A stretch of DNA of 64,000 nucleotides, from NCBI GenBank assembly GCA_013180625.2, contig SNVD02012295.1, forward strand, positions 496,001-560,000. The letters run 5' to 3'. Origin of the DNA: Boswellia sacra. Its lineage: Eukaryota; Streptophyta; Magnoliopsida; Sapindales; Burseraceae. The notes under the pieces are model-generated. The model was not told where the DNA came from. It did no database searches and saw only the letters and a list, made by a program, of their open reading frames with translations. This document shows, piece by piece, positions 12,772 through 24,640 of this stretch (the first letter of the stretch is position 1; the number at the start of each line of letters is the position of its first letter). The translations under genes and the position numbers were made by a program.

Positions 12772-13270
12772 AACTGTTCAAATCTGGACAATTCAAGAAT
12801 CATTACTAGACATACACTCTTCATTGTCATCTGTCAATGAAAATGAAAAAAGAAATATGTCAAATAATAATTCTTGAACGAGGTCTAAGCTTATATGCAT
12901 GAATAACATTTTAATATAATCATGTTAATAAACTTTTCAACAAACATAAGAAAACATAATATTTGTAGCAAAGTATAGAAGCGGGATTTGTACTTTATGT
13001 GGAACAGCTGTTGTAAACCTTCTTCTTTTGGCTATATTGGTTTGTAGTATCTACAATGGCCACATACAAGGCAACATATAAATTTCAAATAAGGAAAAGT
13101 TTATTAGTTTAGAATTTGTTGGGTTGGTTTGTATTTTTATTTAATTGGCTGGTTCACTTTTTTGTTTTTAGGGTTTAGTGGGCTGGTTTGTTAAATATTT
13201 TAAATTGTTAATGTGAGCTAGTTTGGTACTTTTTTTAGTGGGCTTCTTCCCTATTATGTTTTTATTTTTT
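12772..13270. other. CACTA interior, no gene seen
   Basis: AT-rich sequence between the foldback element and the GT-rich repeat block. No coding or RNA feature is recognised. The 130 bp between the TNP2 start and the foldback (12380-12509) is likewise empty. Confidence 0.5.
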
Positions 13271-14005
13271 GTTTTCCTTGGTAAGTGTGGGCTAATTTTG
13301 ATTATTACGGATGTACTTGGTTGGTTGGGTTTTGGAATTGGGTTTAGTTAATTGGTGTGAGCCTTTCTTTTCTTTGTTTTTAAATGGGTTGCTTTGACCT
13401 TTTTTTTAATTTTTTTTTGGTTAGTGTGGGCTGCTTTGGTTGTTATGGATGTAGTGGGTTGGTTGAATTTTCTTTTGGGTTTAGTGAGTTAGTGTGGCCT
13501 TTTTTTGTATTTTATTTAAATGGGCTGCTTGGGCTTTTTATTTTTTTTATTTGGTTAGTGTGGACTAGTTTGACTATTATGGATGTAGTTGGTTGGTTGG
13601 GATTTGGAAATGGGTTTAGTGAGTTGGTGTGCCTCTTTTTTTTTTTTTTGTTTAAATGGACTGTTTTAGCTTTTTTATTTTTTGTTGTCTTTGGTTAGTG
13701 TGGGTTGATTTGGTTGTTATGAATGTAGTTATTTAGTATTATTTTCTTTTGGGTTAAGTGAATTGGGGTGGGCTTTATTTATAAGTGGTTTCAGTGAGCT
13801 GTTTTTTTTTTTTTTTTTGCTTGGTGTGGGCTAGTTTGGTTGTTACTGGTGTAGTGGATTGGTTTGCTTTCTTCTGGGTTTCATGATTGGGCTTTTATTT
13901 AAAATAGACAGCTTTGTTCTTTTTTGACTAAGTGTGGGTTGGTTGGTCCTTTAAATGGGCTGTTTTGTCCTTTTTTGACTTGTTGGGCTGGTTGGGCTTG
14001 AAGCT
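13271..14005 (+). repeat. Degenerate GT-rich tandem repeat, unit about 110-140 bp, about six copies
   Basis: Copies begin with gtgtgggct-like sequence at 13284, 13424, 13558, 13698, 13824 and 13932, giving spacings of 140, 134, 140, 126 and 108. Each carries gttatggatgtagt, ggttggtt and tttaaatgggctg motifs. The open frame at 13384-13698 is low-complexity Phe/Leu/Gly and follows the repeat; I do not call it a gene. Weaker similar sequence extends upstream to about 13110. Confidence 0.7.
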
Positions 14006-15550
14006 TACAAAGTCTTATCAAATAAAATGTCAAATAAGGTATCAATTTATTGAATAAACTTAATCAATTTGCTTACGTTATCATGTATTGACACTTGATT
14101 ATATTTTTAAATTTTTCCAATTTATTATATAGGAAATGATTTTCGGTTAAAGATTACAAGGTTTCATAATGTGTTTAAGTTATAAAATAAATAAATATTT
14201 TAGTGGAAGAAGATTAGTTTTGGAATAAAATGAATCATTCATACTTTTATGTATATTTACGTGTGTACACATATTCAAGATAGGAAAATCATTAAAAAAA
14301 AGGTCCATGATTTATATTTGATATAAAAATTTCTACATAGGCTTAATCTATTTAAATCTTTTAGCAATAAAGAATGGTAGCATAAAATATAGCTCTAACT
14401 TTAAGAACATAAATTAATTATTCAAAAAGAAACTAGAGAGTGTGTTTTAGCTATCGATGAATAAAACATTTTCTACGAATTTATTACAAAGGTCAGGCCA
14501 AAATTCTCTAAATTGTCTTTATGGGAGAAATTCATAAGCACATGTAAAACATGCAATATATGAGTATTTAATCCAGAGAAAAAACTAGGAAATGCTTGGT
14601 AGATACACAAGAATGCAAGTCATTGATTGCCAATTAAAAATATTGCCATCAGGGGTGCAATGATAAGCTTTTAATCTTGTTACATCTATTACCTAACATA
14701 ATGGGCGAACTCTAAAAACTACAACTATAAAGAAAGGGTAAAGAAGACGAAACAAGAAATTTTATTTCAAAAAGATTAATATTTCATCTTTTTCTAAAGA
14801 TAAAGTGGAGTGAGATTGAGGCCACCCCCCATATTTAATTAACAATGTCTTTTTTCCTTTGACAACGTATCTGGAAATCCATAAACGATCTAGAAATGAG
14901 TCAAATGGCAACAAAGAAGAATTAATTAACTTGCCCAAAATCAAATTTCAGTTACTACTTATTAGCTTGATTATCCAGGCTAGGTTCTTGAACACCTAAT
15001 AGGAAAAGGTTAGAACTCAAGTTTGAGGCAAGGTAAATAGGTAAAGCCCACAATATATAGCAGCTAAAAAGTTCTTATGCCTAAAAATATGACTGGAGTT
15101 GAGTGTATATAGCTTTTTCACACAAAAAAATCCCCTTGTAATTACACAATTCCTAACTTCACATGCCAGTGCATGTCAAAGCAATAATTATCACACAATA
15201 GATAAGCACGTGATGAGATCAACAATTAAACAGCAAGAAAGTGGTGCCTGCTCTCCTCTGTGCAGTAGTTGACAATTAAACTACTTTCGTCAAATAAGCA
15301 AAGCCAAACCATTTAATTTATATAGCACATTTAACCAATTATCTTACTAAAGGAAAGTAGAATGAGGCACACTGGGTTTTGAGTTAGAAAATGAAATTAT
15401 TGTGCTCACAAGCCAACAATTAATTAGAAGTGCTACAAGGCACCAAATGATGCCTAATTCAGATTATCACAAAAGATGCAGGATGAAACACAATTTTTAA
15501 GTTTATTGTTATATGCTGAAAATTGATGAAGTCATTAAAAATATATATAC
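14006..15550. other. CACTA interior, no gene seen
   Basis: About 1.5 kb of AT-rich sequence with stops in all frames. Short open frames such as 14762-14944 have no recognisable content. It may be intronic to the possible captured exons that follow on the minus strand. Confidence 0.45.
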
Positions 15551-15551
15551 T

Positions 15552-15850
15552 TAGCAAACCAGAGTTTGTCTCAGAAAAACAATTGACACAATCTTGAACT
15601 AAGACTGCTAATTTAGTAACCTTTTTCGCAAGTTCATCATCTGATTTAAATTCAGAAAACCCAGAGATTTTAGGAACAAAACTAATTTGATCTTTGCATG
15701 TTTTATTGCAAATTTATCACCTTCCTTCCACTTTCCATGATACAGGACAGAAGCAAATACCCAGACTACAAAAGTATCTTCAGGGTTATTCACCAATGCT
15801 TGGTGAAATGCCAACAATCCTACCCTGTACAATACAATAAATAAGATTAG
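15552..15850 (-). pseudogene. Possible captured host-gene exon(s), unrecognised
   Basis: On the minus strand a stretch preceded by a splice-acceptor-like tattgtacag encodes protein-like sequence in two frames: LAFHQALVNNPEDTF with WKEGDKF (about 15830-15715), then FVPKISGFSEFKSDDELAKK with VQDCVNCFSET (about 15680-15560). It ends at a donor-like GTATAT. The low bias and complexity look like real exons and unlike the surrounding AT-rich DNA. I do not recognise the protein. CACTA elements often carry host gene fragments, which is the inference here. It could instead be chance open frame. Confidence 0.33.
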
Positions 15851-16430
15851 CAGCCACATCCCAAATCCATAAGTTTGATTACAAGAGTTTTAAAAAATTG
15901 TACATCTGCTGTCCCGATAAACTACAAAACCTGAATTTTCTTTCGCACCATATATTATGCAACATTTGAACAAGTTAGAATGATCATATGCTTTCTTACA
16001 AAATCAATATGTTAAGGTAGAAATATGTATCGGATTACAAATGCTATATCAGTAAAAGTGCATTTGCTCACCTCACAAGCTCTTATAGAAGGACTTCCTT
16101 GTGACTGTACAGACTGTAGACTATCAAATCGAATAGGCCACTAACCTGTAGAAACCTTAAATTTCATTTCTCCACAAAAATTAAAAATTGAGGAATGATA
16201 AAATTACAAAATTTACAAATGCTGAGTAAGAGTATAACATGTCCTATAAAGCTATAATATTTACGTCCATCTATCTTTAAGACTATCATTCAATCAATCA
16301 AAATCCTATCTTTGTAGACCAAAACTTTTAAAATAACAGTTCACCAGTCAAAATAGGAACAAAAAATTTACAACTTTATATTGAATTTTCTCAAAAATCC
16401 TCAAAATTTGAAAAATGAAGAGAGACCCAC

Positions 16431-16600
16431 CTTAACTTGGTACTCAAACTTCTTAGCGGCACTATTACTAGCCTCCTTCTCAACAATGACAACCTTTAAT
16501 GTAGCCCACTCCTTGTTTTGTCTGCACTCTTTCCCACTCTCCTTAACCTCATTGAAAAAGCTCACTTTCCACTTTTTCCAACCTTCCTAAGACCATGATT
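16431..16600 (-). pseudogene. Second possible captured exon, unrecognised
   Basis: The minus-strand reading contains WKVSFFNEVKESGKECRQNK and VVIVEKEASNSAAKKFEY, followed by a donor-like GTGGGT at 16430. It is charged and protein-like, and lies in the same orientation as the candidate exon at 15552-15850. Further upstream (to about 16720) the frame is broken by stops. No family recognised. The + strand open frame at 16381-16590 is its shadow. The interval 15850-16430 is intron-like AT-rich sequence. Confidence 0.33.
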
Positions 16601-16757
16601 CACAAGCCTCCATAGAGAACTTCATCTCCTCCTGCGTCACCACTTTCGTGAGATTAGTGCATTATAGCACTCAACTTCTGCCAGATAAATGGTCCAGAAT
16701 GCTCTCCTCAGTTTTGAATTCTTCCTTCTTTCTCTTAGAAATTATGGTTCTGCCTCA

Positions 16758-16762
16758 TTACT
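16758..16762 (+). repeat. Target-site duplication of Athila-1 (ttact)
   Basis: The identical 5-mer is at 27976-27980, immediately outside the TG...CA ends of the element. Confidence 0.88.
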
Positions 16763-18129
16763 TGATGAACATTCAAATATTTATGCTTAATAAGAGTTTA
16801 ATTCATCATATTGCATTAATAGTGTCATTAAATTCCTCAACTTAAGTATATTTGTAGCATTTGCATCTTTGGAATTACTTTCTCTTAATTTTGGTTTTGT
16901 TACAGGTTTGGTAAAATGGGTATAACTTTCTATTTATAGATCAGAATGGTGCAAATCTTAATGTTTTGGAACTGATTAAATTATCTACAAGATTACATTT
17001 TATAAGCATCATCAAATTCGGACTCTTAGTGGACCAAAAATGGGCTTGAAGTGAACCCATCTGTAGATTCGGCCCAGCTTGACCATGCCTTAGTATTTTG
17101 ACCATATCTCTCAGAATACGTATCCAAATCATATAAATCAAGATGTTATAGAAAGTTGAGAGAAATATCTACGACTTTTCATGGGGGCATGTGATTAAAA
17201 TTCTCAATAATTCAATGTCAAATTGGTGGTCAAAGTCGGTTTTCCTAATTACTCCAATTGTCAAAGTTGGTGCATATAATATTTGACAATTATTCCCTTG
17301 TAATTTGACAAGTTTGCCCCTGAATGTATTTATAAATAGAGGTGCCTGGTGACTCATTAGGGCATCTTGGCCTTAGCTGGGATCTTGTATTGTGTATCTC
17401 TTGTTATTCTCTCTTTTATGCTATTAATGAATTCTCTTTTTCTTGCAATTTGTGTTCCTTCTCTTATAATGTCTTTCTAATTTCTCTCTTGCTAAGGTGA
17501 AAGGGTGAAACCGTTGATATGAGAGTAAGGATTCTCTAACCCTTTAATATGTGCTTAATTATCATAATCTTATGTTGTTTATGATTTATATTTACTTTCT
17601 TAATTAATCTTGACACAACTCGTAAAGTGGAGGTCTTGATCCATTGTAGACAATCCTTGGCACATCAAATGCTTGGATCCTTTCTAGATGTTGTATGGTT
17701 TTTCCTTACCGAAATGAATCTAGTTAGAAAACTTGATTTGTTGTCGACATATGGAGATTGACACATTGGATGCTTGAACCCATTTACAAGTAGTGGTGTA
17801 AGTATTGGTAACGAAGGAAATATAATTCATATAACTAAAATGGGTTGTTTATCCTTATTCGAAATATCAAGGGCGGATCCCCTAACCTTAGCCCTCATTA
17901 TTATTGTATTAATTTCTCTTGTGTTATTCTTATTTATTGTTTAAGAATTTATTCTTTACTCATATTTGTTGATATTATCTTGCCATCCCTTTGAATCATC
18001 CACATCATATTTGCTTATTTATAGTTTGTAGTGCTAAAATCCCCTTCCTCGTGGATCGACCCCGGTCTTACCGGGTTTATTACTTGGACACTCCTATACT
18101 TGGGAGACAATCCTTTTTCAGATGTGTCA
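16763..18129 (+). repeat. Athila-1 5' LTR
   Basis: Begins TGATGAACATTC and ends GATGTGTCA, followed by the PBS. A TATA box (TATAAATA, 17331-17338) lies in the tract ataaatagaggtgcctggtg and is conserved in all four Athila LTRs of the window. Small open frames here are not genes. Confidence 0.9.
17331..17338 (+). promoter_or_regulatory. Athila LTR TATA box
   Basis: TATAAATA. The same box is at 27168-27175 in the 3' LTR and, inverted, at 36037-36044 in the Athila-2 5' LTR. Its place about 800 bp before the LTR end suits the U3/R boundary. Confidence 0.6.
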
Positions 18130-18135
18130 AGTTTT

Positions 18136-18153
18136 TGGCGCCGTTGTCGGGGA
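18136..18153 (+). promoter_or_regulatory. Athila-1 primer-binding site (tRNA-Asp type)
   Basis: TGGCGCCGTTGTCGGGGA, 6 bases after the LTR. This PBS is characteristic of Athila elements. Confidence 0.88.
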
Positions 18154-18266
18154 AGGTAAAATTTGGCGTGCAAAATTGTAAGTATTCTCTTCTCTCATTT
18201 TAGATCTTAAATTTTTTACTTTGTTATGTGTTTATCTTTTCTTCTCTTTTCTTCTCTCTTTCTTGT

Positions 18267-19660
18267 ATGAAAATTTGGTCACGAACATCTAGTGGTAGAC
18301 TTGTTAGAAAAACATCATCTTCCTTAGAAAACATAGCCAACAATCAAGTGGAAAGGTTCACGGATAAAGGGGACAACCGTTCCCAACAAAATGATCAAAA
18401 CCAACCAAGAACCTTAAGAGATTACATGAATCCGGTAAGGACTAGTGCACCATCTTGTGTAGTTTCTCCTCCAAATTCAATCCATTGCAATTTCAAACCA
18501 AGTTTTGTTCGACTTCTACCCACTTTTCATGGCCTTGACATGGAGAACCCACATTTGCACTTAAAACTCTTTGAAGAGGTATGTAGCTCCTACACTAACC
18601 CAAATTGTAGCATAAACACTATTAGATTAAAGCTTTTTCCTTTTTCTTTAAAAGATAAAGGTAAAATATGGCTACAAAATTTGAGGTCGAATTCCATTAG
18701 TTCATGGGATGAGATGACAGAACAATTTTTGAAAAATTTTTTTCCTACCCATAAAACAAATTCTCTTAAAAGATAAATTTCCGATTTCTCTCAAAAACAA
18801 GGGGAAACCCTTTACCAATGTTGGGATAGGTATAAGGAACTACTTAATACCTGTCCTTACCATGGTTTTGAAACTTGGAGAATAGTTGCACACTTCTATC
18901 AAGGGTTGACACCTCAAGATAGGCAACTAGTAGAATTAATATGTAATGGAGAATTTAAAGAAAAAGACCCTGAGGAAGCACTTGAATACCTAGATTCTTT
19001 GGCAGAAAAGGCACAAAATTGAGACACTGCTGGCACTTATGAGGTACCAAGCAAGGCCCCCACCTCGACATCCAATAGAGGTATTTACAAACTTAGGGAA
19101 GACCATGACCTTCAAGCCAAATATGCATCCCTAACTAGAAAAGTCGAGGCTTTAGAAATGAAAAAGAGTGGTCAATTGAATTCTATTCAAGAAAATGTCT
19201 GTAACATTTGTGATGAGAATGACCATTCTATTGATGATTGCCCAACTTTGCCTGCCTTTAGGGAATGTCTCCATGAGCAAGCTAATGCCTTGAACACTTT
19301 CAAAAGGCCAAATCACATTCCATATTCATAAACCTACAATCCTGGTTGGAGAAATCATCCAAATTTTAGTTGAGAAAATGATAATCATGCACAATCTTCA
19401 CAAGTCTCCTTTCAAACATGACAAAATTTTCAAAATTCTCATGATCATGCATATGCTCCTCCTCCTAAGAATGACTTTGAAGAAACATTGCATTCATTCA
19501 TTACAAAGAAAGAGACTTTCAATGGTCAAACTACTCAAACATTAGCAAATTTGTCAAAAACTCTTGCAAAATTTGCATCTACATTTAGCATCCAAGAGAA
19601 AGGAAAATTTCCTTCTCAAACATTGCAAAACCCCAAAGATCAACTAACTCAAATGTAGGG
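18267..19660 (+). pseudogene. Athila-1 gag
   Basis: Starts at ATG 18267 (MKIWSRTSSG). It carries Athila gag landmarks: RTLRDYMNPVRTSAPSC (about 18407), LPTFHGLDMENPHLHL (about 18520), IRLKLFPFSLKDK (about 18625) and, after a TAA at 18774, GETLYQCWDRYKELLNTCP. A zinc knuckle CNICDENDHSIDDCP lies near 19205-19250. Stops occur at 18774, about 19021, about 19330 and near 19655, and a frameshift joins it to pol. Gag forms the particle and binds RNA. The family identity is clear; the gene is inactive. Confidence 0.85.
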
Positions 19661-20560
19661 AGTTCAAGTAACTATTATTTTGACCAAGCCAAGTCAGTCA
19701 TGACCCTTCGCAATGGTAAGATTGTTGAAAAACACATTCCTGACGCTTGTGAGAAAGAAGAAAAATCAATCTCTAAAGGACAGGACGAGGTGGCCAAACC
19801 AACACCTAGCGAAAAAGAAACCAAATCCTCATCTGTGCCTCCATTTCCTCAAGCATTAGCCACACAAAAGAAGCCAATTTACAATTCTGAAATATTTGAA
19901 ATTTTCAAATAGGTAAAGGTCAACATTCCCTTGCTTGATGCGATCAAATAGGTACCTTCTTATGCAAAATTTTTGAAAGACTTGTGCACTGTGAAAAGAA
20001 AACTGAATGTGAAAAAGAAGGCCTTTCTAGCGGAGCAAGTAAGTGCTATTCTTTAAAATAATAATACAGTGAAATATAAGGATCCAGGTTGTCCTACAAT
20101 TTCATGTGTTATTGGAGACCATAAAATTGAACAAGCTTTACTTGATCTTGGTGCTAGTGTGAATTTGCTTCCATACTCGGTTTTTCAAAAACTCAATCTA
20201 GGTAAGTTAAAACCGACTTCTGTGACTCTTTTGCTTGCTGAAAGATCAATTAAAGTACCAAGAGGAGTAGTAGAAGATGTATTAGTTCAAGTCGATAAAT
20301 TCATTTACCCAGTGGATTTTATCGTCTTAGACACACAACCAGTAGAAGTAAGCAATTCAATTCCTGTTATTTTAGGGCGTCCATTTCTAGCTACCTCCAA
20401 TGCTTTGATTAATTACAGGAATTGAGTCATGAAGCTATCATTTGGGAACATGACATTGAAACTTAATGTTTTTAATATGTGCAAACAACCAAATGAAGAA
20501 GAAGATGAAATTGATGAGGCCAATGTAATTGAATCTATTGTGGAAGATCACACCTAAAAA
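19661..20560 (+). pseudogene. Athila-1 aspartic protease region of pol
   Basis: The frame picks up at about 19661 with VMTLRNGK. The active-site motif DLGASVNL is intact at 20144-20167, followed by LLPYSVF and, near 20370, VILGRPFLAT. The Athila family uses DLGAS where most retroviral proteases have D(T/S)GA. Stops at about 19912, 19950, 20055 and 20423 break the frame. The protease would cleave the Gag-Pol polyprotein. Confidence 0.85.
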
Positions 20561-22290
20561 GGGAGTTCCTCTGACCCTTTGGAAACTTGTCTAGTGAATT
20601 CATTAGAATCAAGTATGAAACTAGAACCTGATCTTTCTGATATGTGTTCTTCACTGGATTGTGCACAGGTGATAGAAAAAGGCTCAAAATCAAGATTTGA
20701 AGAATTGGGGCAAATGAATGAAAGTAAGGAAGAGGAAGCTCCCAAGTTAGAATTGAAGCCCTTACCTGAAGGATTGAAATATGCATATCTTGGGGAGAAT
20801 TAGACATATCCGGTGGTAATTTCTTCATCCCTCACATTCGAGCAACAAGGTAAGTTGGTAGAAGTGCTTAAAAGACATAAAAATGAAATTGGGTGGACTT
20901 TAAAAGATATAAAAGGCATTAACCCTTTAATTTGCACACATAGAATACATTTAGAGGAAAATGCCAAAACATCCCAACAACCTCAAAGAAAATTAAATCC
21001 ACATATGAAAAAGGTTATTAGGGTTAAAGTTCTTAAACTGCTTGATGTGGGAATTATCTACTCTATTTCTGATAGCAAGTGGGTAAGCCCTACACAAGTA
21101 GTACATAAGAAATCTGGCATTACAGTAGTTAAAAATGAAAAGGGGGAATCATTGCCAACTCGAGTCTCATCTAGTTGGAAGATGTGCATTGATTATAGAA
21201 AATTAAATGCTGTTACCAAAAAAGACCATTTTTTCTTACTATTTCTTGACCAAATTCTTGAAAGAGTAGCAGGGCACTCCTACTACTGCTTTCTTAATGG
21301 ATACTCAGGCTATTATCAAATTCCTATTGCACTCGAAGACCAAGAAAAGACCACATACGTGCCCTTTCGGCACTTTTGCATTTACGAGAATGCCTTTTGG
21401 ACTTTGTAATGCCCCAGCCACCTTTCAAAGATGCATGTTAAGCATTTTTAGTGATATGGTTGAGCATTGTTTAGAAGTTTTTATGGATAATTTAACTGTC
21501 TTTGGAAACTCTTTTGACAATTGTCTTGAAAACCTAGAAAAAGTCCTAAAAAGGTGTGTAGAAAAAGGTCTTATTTTGAATTGGAAAAAATGCCATTATA
21601 TGGTCACTTCGGGAATTGTCTTAGGCCATGTGGTGTCTTCTAAGGGAATTGAAGTGGATAAAGCAAAAGTGGAATTAATTTCCCATTTGCCTCCATAAAA
21701 AACAGTCAAAGAAGTCTGTTCATTCTTAGGGCATGCTGGATTTTATAGGAGGTTCATAAGAAATTTCAGTGCTATATCTAAACCTTTTTGTAACCTTTTA
21801 CTGAAAGACTCTTCTTTTGAATGGACTCAAGAATGTCAAAATGCCTTTGATAAATTAATTGAACTTTTAACAACTGCTCCAATTATGCAATCTCCTGATT
21901 GGTCCTTGCCTTTTGAATTGATGTGTGATGCAAGTGATTATGCCGTTGGTGCTATCTTAGGACAAAGAAAAGAAAGTAAGCCTTATGTGATATACTATGC
22001 AAGTAGGACTTTAAATGATGCACAAATGAATTACACAAGAACTGAAAAAGAACTACTTGCAGTAGTATTTGCATTAGACAAATTTTGATCTTATTTAATT
22101 AGTTCTCCAACGATTGTTTATACTGACCATGCAGCTGTGAGATATTTAATGTCTAAATAGGGTGCAAAACCTAGATTGATACGGTAAATCTTATTGCTCC
22201 AAGAATTTAACATCACAATAAAGGATAAGAAAGGAGCCGAAAATATCGTTGCATATCATCTTTCAAGACTAATGACAGAGACATTAATTG
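20561..22290 (+). pseudogene. Athila-1 reverse transcriptase and RNase H
   Basis: A linker leads to GLKYAYLGEN and then the RT. CIDYRKLN is at 21185-21208. The block that should hold the first catalytic Asp reads FLNGYSGYYQ, with Asn at 21296-21298. The YxDD box reads FMDN (21480-21491), so the last Asp is also Asn. A frameshift falls near 21360. RNase H follows from about 21885 (LMCDASDYAVGAILGQ, then TEKELLAVVFA and YTDHAAVRY). Stops occur at about 20802, 21696, 22087, 22158 and 22184. RT would copy the RNA to DNA; here two metal-binding residues are lost. Confidence 0.86.
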
Positions 22291-22429
22291 AAACTTCACC
22301 TATCAATGATTCTTTTCCTGATGAATTTTTATTTTCCGTTGCTACTGTACCTTGGTTTGCTAACATTATAAATTTTCTTGCAAAAGGAAAAATGCCACCT
22401 CATTGGAATGCTTAAGACAATAGGAAATT

Positions 22430-23635
22430 TTTAACCGAGGTGAAAAATTTTTATTGGGATGACCCATATCTGTTCAAATATTGTCCAGATTAAATAATTA
22501 GAAGATGCACACCCGACAATGAGGTAAGTAGTGTTATTAATTTTTGTCATTCTGAAGCATGTGGAGGACATTTTTTATCTAGAAAAACAGTTGCTAAAAT
22601 CTTGCAATGTGGATTTTATTGGCCTACCTTATTTAAAGATGCACATGCATTTTGCAAAACGTGTGAAAATTGTCAAAAATTGAGATCTATTTCGAAAAGA
22701 AACGTGATGCCGTTGAATCCCATTCTTATCGTTGAAATCTTTGACTGTTGGGGTATTGATTTTATGGGACCCTTTCCACCGTCATTTGGTTTTGTGTACA
22801 TCCTTGTTGCAGTAGACTATGTTTTAAAATGGGTCGAGGCAATTCCATGTCGAAACAATGATCACAAAACAGTTGTCAAATTCTTGAAGGAGAATATCTT
22901 AAGTAGATTTGGAATTCCTCGAGCCATTATTAGTGATGGGGATACACATTTTTGTAACAAACCATTTGAAACTTTAATGAAGAAATATGGAATAACCCAT
23001 AAATTTCTACACCTTATCACCCACAAACAAGTGGACAAGTTGAACTAGCTAATAGGGAGATAAAACATATTTTAGAAAAAACGGTTAACCCAAATCGTAA
23101 AGATTGGTCTTTAAGACTTAATGATGCACTTTGGGCTTACCTAACTACTTTTAAAACATCATTGGGAATGTCTCCTTATAGACTAGTTTATGGAAAACCT
23201 TGTCACTTGCCTGTAGAAATTGAGCATAAAGCTTATTTGGCCATTAAAACATTCGACACAAATTTGAATGAGGCTTGCAAGTTACGTAAACTCCAACTGA
23301 GTGAACTTGAAGAAATCAGGAATGAGGCTTATGAAAATTCTAAAATCTACAAAGAAAAAATGAAGGTTTTTCATGACAAATCCATTGTTAGAAAATCTTT
23401 TAAACCTTTACAAAAAGTTCTTTTGCATGACTCAAGATTGAATTTGTTTCCTGGTAAACTTCGATCTCGTTGGACTTGGCCTTTCATTGTTAAAAACGTT
23501 TTCCCTCATGGAGCTGTTGAAATTGAGAACCCAAAGAATGGTAATGTGTTTAAAGTTAATGGACAACGGTTAAAACCATTCTTTGAAAATTTTGACCAAA
23601 ATGAAGAGTCCATTGTTTTAGTCGATCTTTTTTAA
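22430..23635 (+). pseudogene. Athila-1 integrase
   Basis: The N-terminal HHCC zinc finger is readable (FCHSEACGGH, then CKTCENC near 22660). The core has GIDFMG with catalytic Asp at 22758-22760 and IISDGDTHF with Asp at 22935-22937. A frameshift near 23030 precedes the third catalytic residue, whose context ([10 protein letters not shown]) is readable in the next frame. The C-terminal part then runs open from 23162 to 23635, including [18 protein letters not shown] and a KLRSRW-like motif. Integrase would insert the cDNA. The gene ends at TAA 23633. Confidence 0.85.
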
Positions 23636-23759
23636 GGATTGATTTTTCCCAGTCAAGTGGAGGATACGGTACTCCGTGACTATTAAAGTCGGTTTTTCAG
23701 TTCCTTAAAAACTGTTGCTTACCTTGCATTCATTTTCTTTTCTTTTCTCGCATTTTCAC

Positions 23760-24308
23760 ATGGACACCATTCTCTCAAATTTGCACAAACATTTTCCCTC
23801 TCTTCCTCCAAATGATTTGCTTAAAATTTACAAAGCTCGCGCAGAAAGACTAAGGATGTTGATGCGTAAGGGTATGCCTATTGAAGTAAGATGGTTAATT
23901 GAAGCCAATGTTCGATTTTCTTATGAATTTTCAGATAATCTTGTTTCTCACATGCCAGGTATGGGAAAAAGCTCTTACGCTAAAAAGCGAAGAGCGAAAA
24001 GGTTATAAGTTTGTCCCAAATGTGCAAGATAGACTTGTAACCTGCGTTGCCGCTCCTTGGGATATTTGTCTAATAATCGAGAGGATAAACTACAGTTCAT
24101 CAAGAATAGGCTGAGTAAGGAGTCTTTGGATGATATTCGAGTGACTCTTGAGACGCATTCTTGTGGACTTGTGCAGCGTAAAATTTTTAACTTATGGACA
24201 CGATTCCGAGATGAGCAGGAACGCTATAGTCTTGGGAATCTGACTCAAAACGACCCTGTTTGCCAGTTTATAAGAAAACTGGATGGGAAACATATCCCCA
24301 ACTCATAG
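23760..24308 (+). pseudogene. Extra ORF between integrase and LOG, unrecognised
   Basis: One frame runs 183 codons from ATG 23760 (MDTILSNLHKHF) to TAG 24306, with two stops at 24006-24008 and 24030-24032. Features are a basic patch (KKRRAKRL), a cysteine cluster of form CX2CX4CX3C (CPKC to C...C, about 24012-24053), then NNREDKLQFIKNRLSKESL and PVCQFIRKLDGK near the end. The cysteine cluster suggests a zinc-binding fold. I do not recognise it as env or a known domain. It sits where Athila elements carry their third ORF. The 120 bp before it (23636-23759) is a spacer. Confidence 0.55.
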
Positions 24309-24640
24309 AAGGTGTTTAAGCCGTTTTTGGACGTAAAACCAGAGGAAGACGTGAGCCACAGTCACAACTACCTGTACATATGCATGGGTGCCATCATTTT
24401 TCAATTTTAATGCCTTATAGCTGTCATTTTTTAATTTTTATCTTTTGTTTGACTTATGGTGTCTTATTCCATCGTCTTTTTTGAATTTCTATGCAATACT
24501 GTCATATTTTTCAAAAAACAAACGAGCTACCTATTTAGATGTCATCATTAGCATACCTTTTTGCACTCTATAAATACCTTCACATATAGTTAGAGAGTTG
24601 TATAAACATAGAGGGAACTTCAAAACGTCAAATCTAAAAG
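24309..24640 (+). other. Spacer upstream of LOG with a TATA-like box
   Basis: Non-coding, T-rich. TATAAATA at 24569-24576 lies in actctataaatacc, about 70 bp before the LOG reading frame. This resembles a plant core promoter and may have come with the gene or arisen by chance in AT-rich DNA. Confidence 0.4.

Noticed and set aside
13384..13698. A 104-codon Phe/Gly-rich frame
   Set aside because: It follows the GT-rich tandem repeat; composition and period account for it.
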